Shown here piece by piece: positions 1 through 8,799 of a stretch of 64,000 bases of DNA; position 1 is the first letter of the stretch, and each line of letters begins with the position of its first letter. A program made the position numbers and the translations under genes. Origin of the DNA: Bradyrhizobium sp. 200 (GTDB taxonomy: Bacteria > Pseudomonadota > Alphaproteobacteria > Rhizobiales > Xanthobacteraceae). The stretch is taken from positions 6,244,001 through 6,308,000 of the forward strand of contig NZ_CP064689.1 in assembly GCF_023100945.1 (NCBI RefSeq), in the 5' to 3' direction. The notes below the pieces were generated by a model, which saw only the letters and a list, made by a program, of their open reading frames with translations, had not been told where the DNA came from and ran no database searches.

Positions 1-1
1 C

Positions 2-1654
2 GACCGCATCCGCACGCTGCGCACCGGTGGCGGCCTCTCCGGCTTCACCAAGCGCACCGAGAGCGACTACGACCCGTTCGGCGCCGCGCATTCCTCGACC
101 TCGATCTCCGCCGGCCTCGGCATGGCGGTGGCGCGCGATCTCTCCGGCGGCAAGAACAACGTTATCGCCGTGATCGGTGACGGCGCGATGTCAGCCGGCA
201 TGGCCTATGAGGCCATGAACAATGCCGGCGCCATGAATTCGCGCCTGATCGTGATCCTCAACGACAATGACATGTCGATTGCGCCGCCGGTCGGCGCGAT
301 GAGCGCGTATTTGTCGCGGCTCTACTCCGGCAAGACCTACCGCACGCTGCGCGACGCAGCGAAGCAGATCAACAAGCGTCTGCCGAAGATCCTTGCCAAC
401 CGCGCCAACCGCGTCGAGGAATATTCCCGCGGTTTCATGATGGACGGCGGCACGCTGTTCGAGGAGCTCGGCTTCTATTATGTCGGCCCGATCGACGGTC
501 ATAACCTCGACCATCTGCTGCCCGTGCTGAAGAACGTACGCGACATGGAAACCGGCCCGATCCTGGTCCACGTCGTGACGCAGAAGGGCAAGGGCTACGG
601 CCCGGCGGAAGCTTCCGCCGACAAATATCACGCGGTGGTCAAGTTCGACGTTGCCACCGGCGCGCAGGCGAAAGCAAAACCGAACGCGCCGGCCTACCAG
701 AACGTGTTCGGCCAGAGCCTCGTCAAGGAAGCCGAAAAGGACGACAAGGTCGTTGCCATTACGGCTGCGATGCCGTCCGGCACCGGCGTCGACATCTTCA
801 ACAAGGCCTTCCCGCAGCGCACCTTCGACGTCGGCATTGCCGAGCAGCATGCGGTGACGTTTGCGGCCGGCCTCGCCACCGAGGGCTACAAGCCGTTCTG
901 CGCGATCTACTCGACCTTCCTGCAGCGCGGCTATGACCAGGTGGTCCACGACGTCGCGATCCAGAGTCTGCCGGTACGCTTTGCGATCGACCGTGCCGGC
1001 CTGGTCGGCGCCGACGGCGCGACCCATGCCGGTTCGTTCGACAACGCCTATCTCGGCTGCCTGCCGAACTTCGTCATCATGGCGGCTTCCGACGAGGCCG
1101 AACTGGTGCACATGGTCGCTACGCAGGTCGCGATCAACGATCGGCCGAGCGCGGTGCGTTATCCGCGCGGCGAAGGCCGCGGCGTCGAAATGCCCGAGGT
1201 CGGCATTCCCCTCGAAATCGGCAAGGGCCGCATCGTCCGCCAGGGCAACAAGATCGCCCTGCTCTCGTTCGGCACGCGCATGGCCGAATGCGAAAAGGCG
1301 GCCGACGAACTCGCCGCCCATGGCCTCTCCACCACCATCGCCGACGCCCGCTTCATGAAGCCGCTCGACGTCGATCTGGTGCTGAAGCTGGCGCGCGACC
1401 ACGAGGTGCTGCTGACCATCGAGGAAGGCTCGATCGGCGGCTTCGGCTCGCACGTGATGCAGACGCTGTCGGATTACGGCATGCTCGACGGCGGCCTGCG
1501 GATGCGCGCGATGATCCTGCCCGACGAGTTCATCGACCATGACTCGCCGAACGCGATGTATGCCCATGCCGGCCTCGACGCCAAGGGCATCGTCGCCAAG
1601 GTGTTCGACGCGCTCGGCAAGGACTACAAGACCGAGACCGTCAAGCTCGCCTGA
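2..1654 (+). CDS. dxs: 1-deoxy-D-xylulose-5-phosphate synthase (5' end outside window)
   Basis: Dxs condenses pyruvate and glyceraldehyde 3-phosphate with thiamine diphosphate, the first step of the MEP isoprenoid pathway; it also feeds thiamine and pyridoxal synthesis. The frame is open from base 2, and the first residues (GGLSGFTKR, then [10 protein letters not shown]) are internal Dxs sequence, so the start lies upstream of the window. 550 residues are visible. The TPP-binding [13 protein letters not shown] motif lies near visible residues 59-71, the transketolase-type pyrimidine domain follows ([13 protein letters not shown]), and a C-terminal transketolase domain ends the protein. An internal ATG at base 122 is not the true start because coding similarity continues upstream of it. 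The stop is followed by a palindromic repeat and then the deoxyribosyltransferase gene. Identity is seen directly in the motifs. Confidence 0.97.
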   Translation, partial: DRIRTLRTGGGLSGFTKRTESDYDPFGAAHSSTSISAGLGMAVARDLSGGKNNVIAVIGDGAMSAGMAYEAMNNAGAMNSRLIVILNDNDMSIAPPVGAMSAYLSRLYSGKTYRTLRDAAKQINKRLPKILANRANRVEEYSRGFMMDGGTLFEELGFYYVGPIDGHNLDHLLPVLKNVRDMETGPILVHVVTQKGKGYGPAEASADKYHAVVKFDVATGAQAKAKPNAPAYQNVFGQSLVKEAEKDDKVVAITAAMPSGTGVDIFNKAFPQRTFDVGIAEQHAVTFAAGLATEGYKPFCAIYSTFLQRGYDQVVHDVAIQSLPVRFAIDRAGLVGADGATHAGSFDNAYLGCLPNFVIMAASDEAELVHMVATQVAINDRPSAVRYPRGEGRGVEMPEVGIPLEIGKGRIVRQGNKIALLSFGTRMAECEKAADELAAHGLSTTIADARFMKPLDVDLVLKLARDHEVLLTIEEGSIGGFGSHVMQTLSDYGMLDGGLRMRAMILPDEFIDHDSPNAMYAHAGLDAKGIVAKVFDALGKDYKTETVKLA

Positions 1655-1704
1655 GGGCTAGCTCTGTTGTTTGATTGAATCGGTCTGTCCGCGGCGTCGC
1701 TTGA

Positions 1705-1837
1705 CCTCTCCCGCTTGCGGGGGGGGGGAGGTCGGATCGCATCGAAAAGATGCGACCCGGGTGGGGGAACTCTCTCCACCCGAGCAGTGCGACTAGCGGA
1801 TGCCCCCACACCAGCCCTCCCCCGCAAGCGGGAGAGG
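1705..1837. repeat. Dispersed palindromic repeat, family A copy 1
   Basis: The two ends are inverted copies (CCTCTCCCGCTTGCGG ... CCGCAAGCGGGAGAGG) and would fold into a long stem. The interior carries a second small palindrome around GGATCGCATC. An inverted copy of the whole unit lies at 59173-59300. A run of ten G at 1719-1728 interrupts the left arm. It sits between dxs and the next gene and could act as a transcription attenuator or mRNA stabiliser; that role is inference. Confidence 0.85.
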
Positions 1838-1859
1838 GAGCGCTAGCACCGGTAACCCC

Positions 1860-2423
1860 ATGAAGATCTATCTGGCAGGTCCCGACGTGTTCCTGCCGGA
1901 CGCCATCGAGATCGGGCGCCGCAAGGTCGCGATCTGCGACCGCCATGGCGTGAGCGGCCTCTACCCGCTCGACAATGCGGTCGATCTTTCGGCCGCCGAT
2001 GCCTCGCTCGCGATCTTCAGGGGTAACGAGGCCATGATGGACGCAGCCGACGCGATCATCGCCAACCTTACGCCGTTTCGTGGCCCCAGTGCCGACGCCG
2101 GCACCGTCTATGAACTCGGCTATATGGCCGGCCGCGGCAAGCTCTGCTTCGCCTACAGCAACGATCCTGCCATCTATGCCGAGCGGGTGGCGCGATCCTT
2201 TGCGGTCACGAAAGCCGAGGGCGGCCATCTGATCGACGATGACGGACTGACGGTGGAGGATTTTGGTCTGCCCGACAATCTCATGATGATCCACACGCTC
2301 GATCTGCATGGTGCTAAACTGGTGACGCCGCGGCAACGGCCGGCGGATATCTGGCACGATCTCACCTCGTTCGAGGCCTGCGTCGCGCTCGCGGCGGATC
2401 GCGGCAAAGGCAAATCGGGCTGA
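1860..2423 (+). CDS. Nucleoside 2-deoxyribosyltransferase family protein
   Basis: The family transfers deoxyribose between bases or hydrolyses (deoxy)nucleoside monophosphates and is cytoplasmic. The 187-residue protein begins MKIYLAGPDVF, the nucleotide-binding start of the family, and carries the SADAGTVYELGYM segment near residues 77-89 with the D-x-G-T-x-x-E signature that supplies the catalytic Glu. I chose ATG 1860 over an in-frame ATG at 1800 because the extra 20 residues are encoded by the palindromic repeat and the family starts at this point. The gene is followed after 2 bp by the TlyA gene, so the two are probably co-transcribed. The actual substrate cannot be told from sequence; nucleotide salvage or damaged-nucleotide clearance are both possible. 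Confidence 0.85.
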   Translation: MKIYLAGPDVFLPDAIEIGRRKVAICDRHGVSGLYPLDNAVDLSAADASLAIFRGNEAMMDAADAIIANLTPFRGPSADAGTVYELGYMAGRGKLCFAYSNDPAIYAERVARSFAVTKAEGGHLIDDDGLTVEDFGLPDNLMMIHTLDLHGAKLVTPRQRPADIWHDLTSFEACVALAADRGKGKSG

Positions 2424-2425
2424 CC

Positions 2426-3181
2426 TTGGCGAAGACGAGCAACAGCGAAACCTCTCCCCGCAAGCGCGTGGACGTGCTTCTGGTCGAGCGCGGCCTGTTC
2501 GAAAGCCGCGCCCGCGCCCGCGCCGCGATCGACGCCGGCGGCGTGACGGCCGACGGCCGGCAGGTGACGAGGGCCTCGGAGCTGATCGCGGCCAATGCCG
2601 AATTGTCCGCGCAGCCCGCGCATCCTTACGTCTCGCGCGGCGGCGTCAAGCTCGCCGGCGCGCTGGAGCAGTATCCGATCGAGATCGAGGACCATGTCTG
2701 CCTCGACGTCGGCGCCTCCACCGGCGGCTTCACCGAGGTGCTGCTGGCGAACGGCGCGAGTCTCGTCTTCGCCATCGATGTCGGGCACGGCCAGTTGCAT
2801 CCCTCGCTGCGCGACCATCCCAAAATCGTGTCGATGGAAGAAACCGATATTCGCAAATTCGAGGGCAAGCGCCTGCCCGCGCGCCCCGATATCGTCGTCA
2901 TCGATGTCAGCTTCATTTCCCTGAAGGCGGTGCTGCCGGTGGCGCTGTCGCTGGCGGCCGCGCCGATGCATCTGCTCGCGCTGATCAAGCCGCAATTCGA
3001 GGCGGAGCGGAAACATTCCAAGCACGGCATCATCCGCAATGCGATGGTGCATCAGGAAATCTGCGACGACATCACGGCGTTCGCCGCCTCGCTCGGCTGC
3101 ACCGATATCGAGGTATTTCCATCGTCGATCGCCGGCGGCGACGGCAATATCGAATTCTTCATGGGCGCGCGCCGTGGCTGA
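2426..3181 (+). CDS. tlyA: TlyA-family rRNA (cytidine-2'-O)-methyltransferase
   Basis: TlyA methylates ribose 2'-OH of cytidines in rRNA (known in mycobacteria; older annotations call it hemolysin A). The 251-residue protein has an N-terminal S4 RNA-binding domain (about residues 10-70: [21 protein letters not shown]) and an FtsJ-like SAM-binding domain ([16 protein letters not shown] near 92-107; [25 protein letters not shown]). The most plausible start is TTG 2426, two bases after the upstream stop. Its stop overlaps the next gene's GTG start. The tight spacing on both sides implies translational coupling in a three-gene nucleic-acid-modification operon. The substrate site in this organism is inferred from the family. 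Confidence 0.9.
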   Translation: MAKTSNSETSPRKRVDVLLVERGLFESRARARAAIDAGGVTADGRQVTRASELIAANAELSAQPAHPYVSRGGVKLAGALEQYPIEIEDHVCLDVGASTGGFTEVLLANGASLVFAIDVGHGQLHPSLRDHPKIVSMEETDIRKFEGKRLPARPDIVVIDVSFISLKAVLPVALSLAAAPMHLLALIKPQFEAERKHSKHGIIRNAMVHQEICDDITAFAASLGCTDIEVFPSSIAGGDGNIEFFMGARRG

Positions 3182-4421
3182 CGGCGAGCGCCTCGTCATC
3201 GACCATGTCGGCCACCACGGCGACGGCGTCGCCATCATGGGCGGCGGCAACATCTATGTGCCGTACACGCTGGGCGGCGAAACAGTAGAGGTCGCATCTG
3301 TTCCCGGCCACCATCCCGACCGCCGGCGATTGCTCAAGATCGAGGCCGCAAGCGCGGAGCGGGTCGCGCCGTTCTGTCCGCACTTCGGCATCTGCGGCGG
3401 CTGCGCGATCCAGCACTGGGACGCCGCCCCCTATCGCGCCTGGAAGCGTGAGCTCGTGGTGACGACGCTGGCGCAGGCGGGAATCGATTGCGGCGTGGCG
3501 CCGCTGGTCGATGCCCATGGCGCGGGCCGCCGGCGCATCACTTTGCACGCGCGAATGGGAACGCATGACGTGCTCAAGGTCGGTTATGCGGCGGCGGGAT
3601 CGCACGACATCATCCCGATCGACCGCTGCCCGATCCTCGACCCGCAACTCGGCGGCGCGATCGAGGCGGCCTGGGCCATCGCCGAGCCGCTGATCGCGAT
3701 GCGCAAGCCGCTCGACATCCAGATCACGGCGACCAATAGCGGGCTCGATGTCGATGTGCGCGGCTCCGGCCCGCTGTCATCAGCCATGATCACAAGGCTG
3801 TCGCGCATCGCCGAACAGCATCGGCTGGCGCGGCTGACGCGCCACGGCGAGCTGGTCTTGATGCGCACGCCGCCGGTGATTTCGATCGGCGCCGCGCAGG
3901 TAGCGCTGCCGCCTGGCTCGTTCCTGCAGGCAACGGTGGCCGGCGAGGAAACGCTGGCTGCCCTCGTGTCCGATCACTGCAAGCGCGCCAAACATATCGC
4001 CGACCTGTTCTGCGGCGTCGGCCCCTTCGCGCTGCGGCTGGCGGCGAAGTCACGGGTAACGGCCCTCGACAGCGACGCCGGCGCAGTCACGGCCTTGCAG
4101 AAGGCCGCGACTTCGACGTCGGGACTGAAGCCGGTCCGGGCCGAGCCACGCGACCTGTTTCGCCGCCCGCTGATGCCGCAGGAACTGCGCGACTACGACA
4201 CCGTCGTGTTCGACCCACCACGCCAGGGCGCGCAGGCGCAGGCAACGCAGCTCGCGGCCAGCAAGGTGCCGACGGTAGTCGCGGTATCGTGCAACGTCAC
4301 GACCTTCGCGCGTGACGCAAAAATCCTGATCGACGGCGGCTACAGGATCGACGGTGTGACACCGGTCGACCAGTTCCGCCACACGCCGCATGTGGAATTG
4401 GTGGCAAAATTTAAGAGATAA
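3174..4421 (+). CDS. Class I SAM-dependent RNA m5U methyltransferase (RlmD/TrmA-like)
   Basis: The protein belongs to the Fe-S-containing RlmC/RlmD/TrmA superfamily that makes 5-methyluridine in 23S rRNA or tRNA. It is 415 residues with an N-terminal TRAM-like segment ([15 protein letters not shown]), a cysteine cluster [10 protein letters not shown] plus a later CPIL that fit a [4Fe-4S] site, a SAM motif [14 protein letters not shown], the FDPPRQG motif and the catalytic-cysteine motif [14 protein letters not shown] start it at GTG 3174 because it overlaps the tlyA stop (GTGGCTGA) and gives the normal family N terminus; an in-frame ATG at 3039 would add residues translated from inside tlyA. 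The exact uridine target is unknown; RlmD-like activity is the usual assignment. Confidence 0.88.
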   Translation: MADGERLVIDHVGHHGDGVAIMGGGNIYVPYTLGGETVEVASVPGHHPDRRRLLKIEAASAERVAPFCPHFGICGGCAIQHWDAAPYRAWKRELVVTTLAQAGIDCGVAPLVDAHGAGRRRITLHARMGTHDVLKVGYAAAGSHDIIPIDRCPILDPQLGGAIEAAWAIAEPLIAMRKPLDIQITATNSGLDVDVRGSGPLSSAMITRLSRIAEQHRLARLTRHGELVLMRTPPVISIGAAQVALPPGSFLQATVAGEETLAALVSDHCKRAKHIADLFCGVGPFALRLAAKSRVTALDSDAGAVTALQKAATSTSGLKPVRAEPRDLFRRPLMPQELRDYDTVVFDPPRQGAQAQATQLAASKVPTVVAVSCNVTTFARDAKILIDGGYRIDGVTPVDQFRHTPHVELVAKFKR

Positions 4422-4434
4422 GCGCCCTGTCTTC

Positions 4435-4594
4435 ACCCTCCCCTGGAGGGGGAGGGTCGGCTCGCATGAGCGGAGCGAAATGCGAGACGGGGTGGGGTGA
4501 TCTCTCAACTCGGGCGCTGTTGGATGTGGAGAGACCGTCACCCCACCCCGCCGCTCATTTCATGAGCGTCGACCCTCCCCCTCCAGGGGAGGGT
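4435..4594. repeat. Dispersed palindromic repeat, family B
   Basis: Inverted arms ACCCTCCCCTGGAGGGGGAG and its complement enclose a second inverted pair (GGCTCGCATGAGCGGAGCG-like). It lies between two convergent genes (RNA methyltransferase and DUF1194 protein), where the fold could stop transcription from both sides. The family differs in sequence from the repeat at 1705-1837. Confidence 0.8.
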
Positions 4595-4603
4595 AAAAAC
4601 GAG

Positions 4604-5464
4604 CTACCTTCCCCAGCGGTCCTGCCAGATTTTTTCGCCGATCATGCAATTGACGCGCGGCTCCTTGCCGGCGGCCGGCACGACGGGGCGGTCGGGGGTA
4701 CGGCCCGCGATCTCGAGCAGCAGCTTGGTGCGGATCGCTTCCTTGAACTTGTCGCGGTCCTTGATCGTGACGACGAACGCGCCGGGGCCGCCGATGACGC
4801 AGTCCTCGTAATAGAGATCGAGATTGTCGATATCCATGGTGGAGTAGGACGGCTCCTTCACCATGATCGGCAGGCCGTTGATGACGATGCCCTTCTCCAC
4901 CGCGGCATCGCGCGCGATGAGGACGGGCGCGCCGTTGTTGTTCGGGCCATCGCCGGAAATATCGATCACGCGCCGCAACCCGCGATGCGGGTTCTCGTCG
5001 AACAGCGGCACGGCGAAGTTGATCGCGCCCGATATCGAGGTGCGGGACGCGCGGCGGATCGGGGTCTTGACGATTTCATTGGCGACGGCGTCCGCCGTCT
5101 CGGGCCCGTCGATCAGGCGCCACGGGATGATGATCTTCTGGTCGGTGGATGCCGCCCATTCGAAATAGGTCACCGAGATCCTGCCGTTCGGGCCGCTCTT
5201 CAGCGCCTGCAAGAACTCCTTGGAGACGATGGCCTGCGCATAGCCTTCCCGCTGCAGCGCGAGCTCGTCCATGTCCATCGAATAGGAGACGTCGACGGCG
5301 AGGATGAGTTCGACGTCGACGGTCGGGTTGGCTTCCTTGTCGGTCAGTTGACGGCCGGCGGCGTTCGGCTGGTTCGTTTGATACGGCGCGGCAAAACCCG
5401 CCACGTCGCCGCCGGCGAGTACGCCCGCCACCAGCACGACCCCGATCGAGACATACCAGCGCAT
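4604..5464 (-). CDS. DUF1194 (VWA-like) exported protein
   Basis: The 286-residue protein has a signal peptide (MRWYVSIGVVLVAGVLAGG, cleavage around AGFA-AP) and a DUF1194 domain resembling von Willebrand factor type A: VDVELILAVDVSYSMDMDE gives the metal-ion-dependent adhesion site DxSxS near residue 57. Further family blocks are SGAINFAVPLFDENPHRG and VIDISGDGPNNNG. Start at ATG 5464 is supported by GGGAGGG seven bases upstream; an upstream in-frame start lacks the signal peptide at its N terminus. Function is unknown; secreted VWA proteins often mediate protein or ligand binding. It stands alone, convergent with the upstream methyltransferase gene. Confidence 0.85.
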   Translation of the reverse strand: MRWYVSIGVVLVAGVLAGGDVAGFAAPYQTNQPNAAGRQLTDKEANPTVDVELILAVDVSYSMDMDELALQREGYAQAIVSKEFLQALKSGPNGRISVTYFEWAASTDQKIIIPWRLIDGPETADAVANEIVKTPIRRASRTSISGAINFAVPLFDENPHRGLRRVIDISGDGPNNNGAPVLIARDAAVEKGIVINGLPIMVKEPSYSTMDIDNLDLYYEDCVIGGPGAFVVTIKDRDKFKEAIRTKLLLEIAGRTPDRPVVPAAGKEPRVNCMIGEKIWQDRWGR

Positions 5465-5831
5465 TTGCGGCCCTCCCGTCGAACGACAGTAATGGTGACA
5501 TGCAAAACGGCCGACGCAAAGCGCTGAAATCATTTGTCCTTCACATTCGGGTTAGGATCAGGCTTCGTCCACAGCCGGCATGTTTCGGCGGGTTCCACTC
5601 CGCGATGAGCCTGTTTGGCACCTCGCGCCGAATTGAACGATTAGAACGCCGGCGCGACAGATGCTGAAACTCTCGGCACGCCCAGTTTCAGGACCGGCCC
5701 GGAGCCTGTAAACTGATTGAGACGGCCGTCAGCCGCGGCGATCAGAGCATGGCGCAGCGCCTGACGGACTGCCGCGCCAACTGAGCGCGGCGGGCCCCGT
5801 CAAAATTCGCTCGCTTCGGGACTACGCTGGA
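5465..5831. other. Intergenic region upstream of clpS
   Basis: About 370 bp between the divergent DUF1194 gene and clpS. I see no ORF with a credible ribosome site, no RNA gene and no strong terminator. It presumably carries both promoters, but I cannot point to confident -35/-10 elements. Confidence 0.5.
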
Positions 5832-6137
5832 ATGGCCGATACCACCGTCACGCCAAAAACCAAGGTCAAAACCAAGACCGAGCGGCCGCGCCTGCACAAG
5901 GTCATCCTGGTCAATGACGACTACACGCCGCGCGAATTTGTCGTCACGGTGCTGAAAGCCGAATTCCGCATGACCGAGGACCAGGCCCACAAGGTGATGA
6001 TCACGGCGCACCGGCGCGGCGTCTGCGTGGTTGCCGTGTTCACCAAGGACGTCGCCGAGACCAAGGCAACGCGCGCCACCGACGCCGGCCGCGCCAAGGG
6101 TTATCCGCTGCTGTTCACGACCGAGCCGGAGGAATGA
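5832..6137 (+). CDS. clpS: ATP-dependent Clp protease adaptor ClpS (ClpS2-like)
   Basis: ClpS binds N-degron substrates and delivers them to ClpAP. The 101-residue protein has a short Lys/Thr-rich N-terminal tail, then the ClpS core: LHKVILVNDDYTPREFV with the NDD residues that contact the substrate alpha-amino group, MITAHRRGVC with the conserved His, and VFTKDVAETKA. The C-terminal GRAKGYPLLFTTEPEE resembles the ClpS2 branch I know from Rhizobiales. clpA is usually next to clpS1 in this order but is absent here, which also fits ClpS2. The ribosome site is weak. The gene is followed within 10 bp by a palindromic repeat that may terminate it. Confidence 0.93.
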   Translation: MADTTVTPKTKVKTKTERPRLHKVILVNDDYTPREFVVTVLKAEFRMTEDQAHKVMITAHRRGVCVVAVFTKDVAETKATRATDAGRAKGYPLLFTTEPEE

Positions 6138-6146
6138 TTTCTTTCC

Positions 6147-6181
6147 GTAGCCCGGATGGAGCGCAGCGCAATCCGGGCTAC
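6147..6181. repeat. Short dispersed palindrome, family C (copy 1)
   Basis: GTAGCCCGGAT and ATCCGGGCTAC flank GGAGCGCAGCGCA, giving an 11-bp stem. Related longer copies are at 7402-7487 and 31535-31620. This one lies between the convergent clpS and a minus-strand gene and could work as a terminator. Confidence 0.85.
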
Positions 6182-6184
6182 GGG

Positions 6185-7303
6185 CTAGAGATAGGCGGCG
6201 AGCCCGGCACCGGAACCGAGACTGTTCTGTATCGATGCCGCCGTGCGATAGTTCGCAGCGATCCTGTTGGCGTAGTCTTCGGTGAAGCCGAGAACGCTTC
6301 GCTCCTCGGAGCTCATTTTTTGATATTGCTGGAGCAGCGCCAGACTGCTGGCCTGAACGCCTTCGCCGCCGAATGCGCTCACCAAGCTGCTTCGTGTGCG
6401 CTGATTGAGCTCTGCCTTCGCAGCGCTGGCTTCCTGCGCCGAGAATGACGCATCAGCATTCAACGCCATGATGGCCAGGGTTCGATTGTCGAAGTCGGTG
6501 AAATCCACCTGCTGCCCGGTCTGCCTGCCGCCGGTGAATACCAGGTCCTTGCCGTTGTCCCTGGCGCTACCCGCTTGCGCGTCGAGCATCGCCCGTGCGT
6601 TGGTTATCAGCGCAGCAGGACTTGAATCCGTGGCGGATGAGGTTTGTGTTCGCGCTTTGTCGAGCAGCGCCTTCACCGGATCCGCATCGTTGCCGGTAAC
6701 AGGGGCCTTGCCGAAGCTTGCCCTGGCCGCGGCCAAGCCCTCGAGCACGGCCTGCTTCCGATCATTCCAGGCCGGAGTTGCCTTCTCGTCGCTGCCGGCC
6801 TGATCGAGATAATCCGACGCTGCGGCGTAAAGGCTTGCATAGTCTCCGGTGTGCCGGGCAATCACGACATACGGAGACACGGCGTCGTTGAATCGTGACT
6901 GCAATGTCCTGGTCGCCGCCGTCACCTCGTCCGTCGAGAACTGGCCCTGCGCATTGTCAGCGATCACCGACAAGGTGGCGCGCGTCTGGCCGGAAAAATC
7001 GACGGCGACCTGTCCATCGAGCATCGCCGATGACGTCCCGAGCGCAACGTATTGCTGGTCGAACCAGGCGCGCGCCCTCGTGGTGAGGGTTGCGACCGAA
7101 GGCTGTTCGCTGTCCGCCGCCGTTCGCGCCAGATAGGCCTTGGCCTCGTCGGACAGAGTGACCGAGGTCGACGACGATGGCGGGGACGTGTCGGTGGTGT
7201 CGGTTGAGGCAGGACTGGCTCTCGACGCCGTGTTGCCTGCCCCGTAAGCGTTGCCGGCATAGCTGAGATAGGAGGCCGCGTTTGATCCAACCGAGATCGA
7301 CAC
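6185..7303 (-). CDS. Unknown protein with internal duplication and degenerate EF-hand-like loops
   Basis: I do not recognise the family. The 372-residue protein has a Ser/Thr/Pro-rich N-terminal stretch (about 25-50) and no signal peptide. It is internally duplicated: residues 74-145 and 233-312 align (RARAWFDQQ / NARAMLDAQ; VDFSGQTRATLSVIADN / VDFTDFDNRTLAIMALN). Each repeat ends in a loop-plus-helix that looks like a degenerate EF hand (DNAQGQFSTDE at 116-126; NADASFSAQE at 282-291) with the last Glu kept and the first Asp lost. The N terminus (MSISVGSNAASYLSYAG) resembles secreted axial or rod-type proteins in style only. A perfect TTAA-N7-TTAA box lies about 53 bp upstream of the start, which points to CtrA control and so to a cell-cycle, motility or envelope role. 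That role is inference. Confidence 0.7.
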   Translation of the reverse strand: MSISVGSNAASYLSYAGNAYGAGNTASRASPASTDTTDTSPPSSSTSVTLSDEAKAYLARTAADSEQPSVATLTTRARAWFDQQYVALGTSSAMLDGQVAVDFSGQTRATLSVIADNAQGQFSTDEVTAATRTLQSRFNDAVSPYVVIARHTGDYASLYAAASDYLDQAGSDEKATPAWNDRKQAVLEGLAAARASFGKAPVTGNDADPVKALLDKARTQTSSATDSSPAALITNARAMLDAQAGSARDNGKDLVFTGGRQTGQQVDFTDFDNRTLAIMALNADASFSAQEASAAKAELNQRTRSSLVSAFGGEGVQASSLALLQQYQKMSSEERSVLGFTEDYANRIAANYRTAASIQNSLGSGAGLAAYL

Positions 7304-7355
7304 GAGAGCACCCTCCGGGCGCGAGAAATGATTAGCAACAAATGAACAAATATGG

Positions 7356-7370
7356 TTAACGCCTCGTTAA
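7356..7370. promoter_or_regulatory. CtrA-type box TTAA-N7-TTAA
   Basis: TTAACGCCTCGTTAA matches exactly the CtrA full-site consensus of alphaproteobacteria (TTAA, seven bases, TTAA). It lies upstream of the minus-strand gene starting at 7303, within promoter distance. The symmetric site cannot assign strand by itself; the gene on the other side is far away and convergent. Confidence 0.6.
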
Positions 7371-7401
7371 CCGCCTGCCTACCCCGGATTGCGCTGAACG
7401 T

Positions 7402-7487
7402 GTAGCCCGGATGGAGCGCAGCGCAATCCGGGGTCAGCTCGGGCCGCGGCGCAAATCCCGGATTGCGCTTCGCTTCATCCGGGCTAC
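7402..7487. repeat. Dispersed palindrome, family C (copy 2)
   Basis: Outer arms GTAGCCCGGATGGAGCGCAG and its near complement ending ATCCGGGCTAC enclose a GC-rich loop. The right arm ends eight bases before the stop codon of the cyclase gene, so it probably forms part of that gene's 3' UTR. Confidence 0.85.
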
Positions 7488-7494
7488 GGATTCC

Positions 7495-8706
7495 TCACGC
7501 CGCCGATTTTTCGTCGACCAGGCCGTAGACGCGGGCGGCCTTGGAGAAACCGGCGACGGGAAACTCGCCCAGGTCGCTCCACCCTCCCCGGCAGATGCCG
7601 GCAAATCCTTCCGACGCCACGATGGTGCGCTTGGTTTGGCTGGCGATCTTTTCCAGCCGCGCCGCGAGATTCACCGCCGGTCCAATGCAGGTGAAGTCGA
7701 GCCGGTTGCCGCCGCCGATATTGCCGTAGAGAATTCGTCCGACATGCAGGGCAACACCGAAGCGAAACCGTTCGACGGCGTCGCCGATCGGATACTGCAG
7801 GTCGGCGACGCTGGCGCGGGATTCGTGGGCGGCTTCGAGGACGCGGCCGCAAACCTGCTGCTCGTCGCCGACATATTCGTCGATCGGGAAAACCGCGAGC
7901 AGGCCGTCGCCCATATATTTCAGCACGTCGCCGCCATGCTTCTTGATCGCGGCGACCTGGCAATCGAAATACTGGTTCAGAATGTCGACGACGGTCTCAG
8001 CCGGCAGCCGGTCCGACAGCGACGTGAATCCGCGCAGATCGGAGAGCCAGATCGCGGCATTCATCGTCTCGGTGTGGCCGCGCCTGATCTGTCCACCCAT
8101 GATCCGCTCGCCGGCGCTGTTACCGACATAGGTGTCGAGCAGGCTCGCAGCCATGCGGTTCAAACTGAGGATCTCGACCACCCGCGCCAGTGGCTTCGCA
8201 AGGCTCCGCAGCGCCGCCAATTGTTCCTCCGTGAACCCGCCCGGCTGTTTGGTGGTCCAGCTCGATGCGTTCACCGTGCCGCCAATGAAGGGCAGCGGCA
8301 GCGCGACATAGTCGGTGACGCCTTCGGCGCGCAGGTCCTCGATGATCGGAAAGCGCTTGCTGGCGGGATCGTCGACACCGGCTCGAACTTCCAGCCCCTG
8401 CTGGAACACGATGATCAGCGGGCTGGTGTGAAAATCCGGTGACTCCAGGATATGGTAGTCGACCGTGCCGATCTCGACCTCGGCGCCCGGCTTCCAGATG
8501 AAATTGCGCCCGTAGATTTCGGGATGCAGCGTGCGGACGAAGACGCCGACGCGCCACAGCGGCAGGCCGGCCGCGACCATTCGTTCGCAGCACTCGGCCA
8601 TGAAATTCTTGGGGCTGGCCGCAGATCTCCCGCCGTCGATCAGCCAGTCGGTCAGCTTCTGCAGTTCCGCGACGTTCATGCGCCGGTATTTGCCGCGCAA
8701 CGCCAT
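7495..8706 (-). CDS. Adenylate/guanylate cyclase domain protein (class III)
   Basis: Class III cyclases make cAMP or cGMP from the nucleoside triphosphate. The 403-residue protein has an N-terminal sensor-like region (about 1-200, GAF-like in layout, with WRVGVFVRTLHPEIYG and the strand-rich segment VDYHILESPDFHTSPL) and a C-terminal catalytic domain (about 220-390): AAIWLSDLRGFTSLSDRLP has the first metal-binding Asp, KYMGDGLLAVFP the second, and GNIGGGNRLDFTCIGPAVNLAARLE the Asn/Arg transition-state motif. No membrane segment is seen, so it is probably cytoplasmic. Start is ATG 8706 or ATG 8679; the first has GGGAG at a long distance. Substrate choice (ATP or GTP) is not clear. It is divergent from the GMC oxidoreductase gene with under 100 bp between them. 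Confidence 0.88.
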   Translation of the reverse strand: MALRGKYRRMNVAELQKLTDWLIDGGRSAASPKNFMAECCERMVAAGLPLWRVGVFVRTLHPEIYGRNFIWKPGAEVEIGTVDYHILESPDFHTSPLIIVFQQGLEVRAGVDDPASKRFPIIEDLRAEGVTDYVALPLPFIGGTVNASSWTTKQPGGFTEEQLAALRSLAKPLARVVEILSLNRMAASLLDTYVGNSAGERIMGGQIRRGHTETMNAAIWLSDLRGFTSLSDRLPAETVVDILNQYFDCQVAAIKKHGGDVLKYMGDGLLAVFPIDEYVGDEQQVCGRVLEAAHESRASVADLQYPIGDAVERFRFGVALHVGRILYGNIGGGNRLDFTCIGPAVNLAARLEKIASQTKRTIVASEGFAGICRGGWSDLGEFPVAGFSKAARVYGLVDEKSAA

Positions 8707-8799
8707 GAAACGTCAAGCGCGGCTCCCGCGACAGCCGGCGTGACCCGGCGCCGGAGCTGCGCTAGCTTTACGGCGCAAAAAACAAGAGGAAACGTCAAA

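Noticed and set aside
191..1567. Long open frame on the minus strand across dxs (458 codons)
   Set aside because: It mirrors the dxs codons; GC-rich coding DNA often leaves antisense frames open. The product has no family features.
8452..8799. Upstream in-frame extension of the GMC oxidoreductase
   Set aside because: Those codons overlap the divergent cyclase gene; the GTG at 8800 has a ribosome site and starts the FAD-binding fold.
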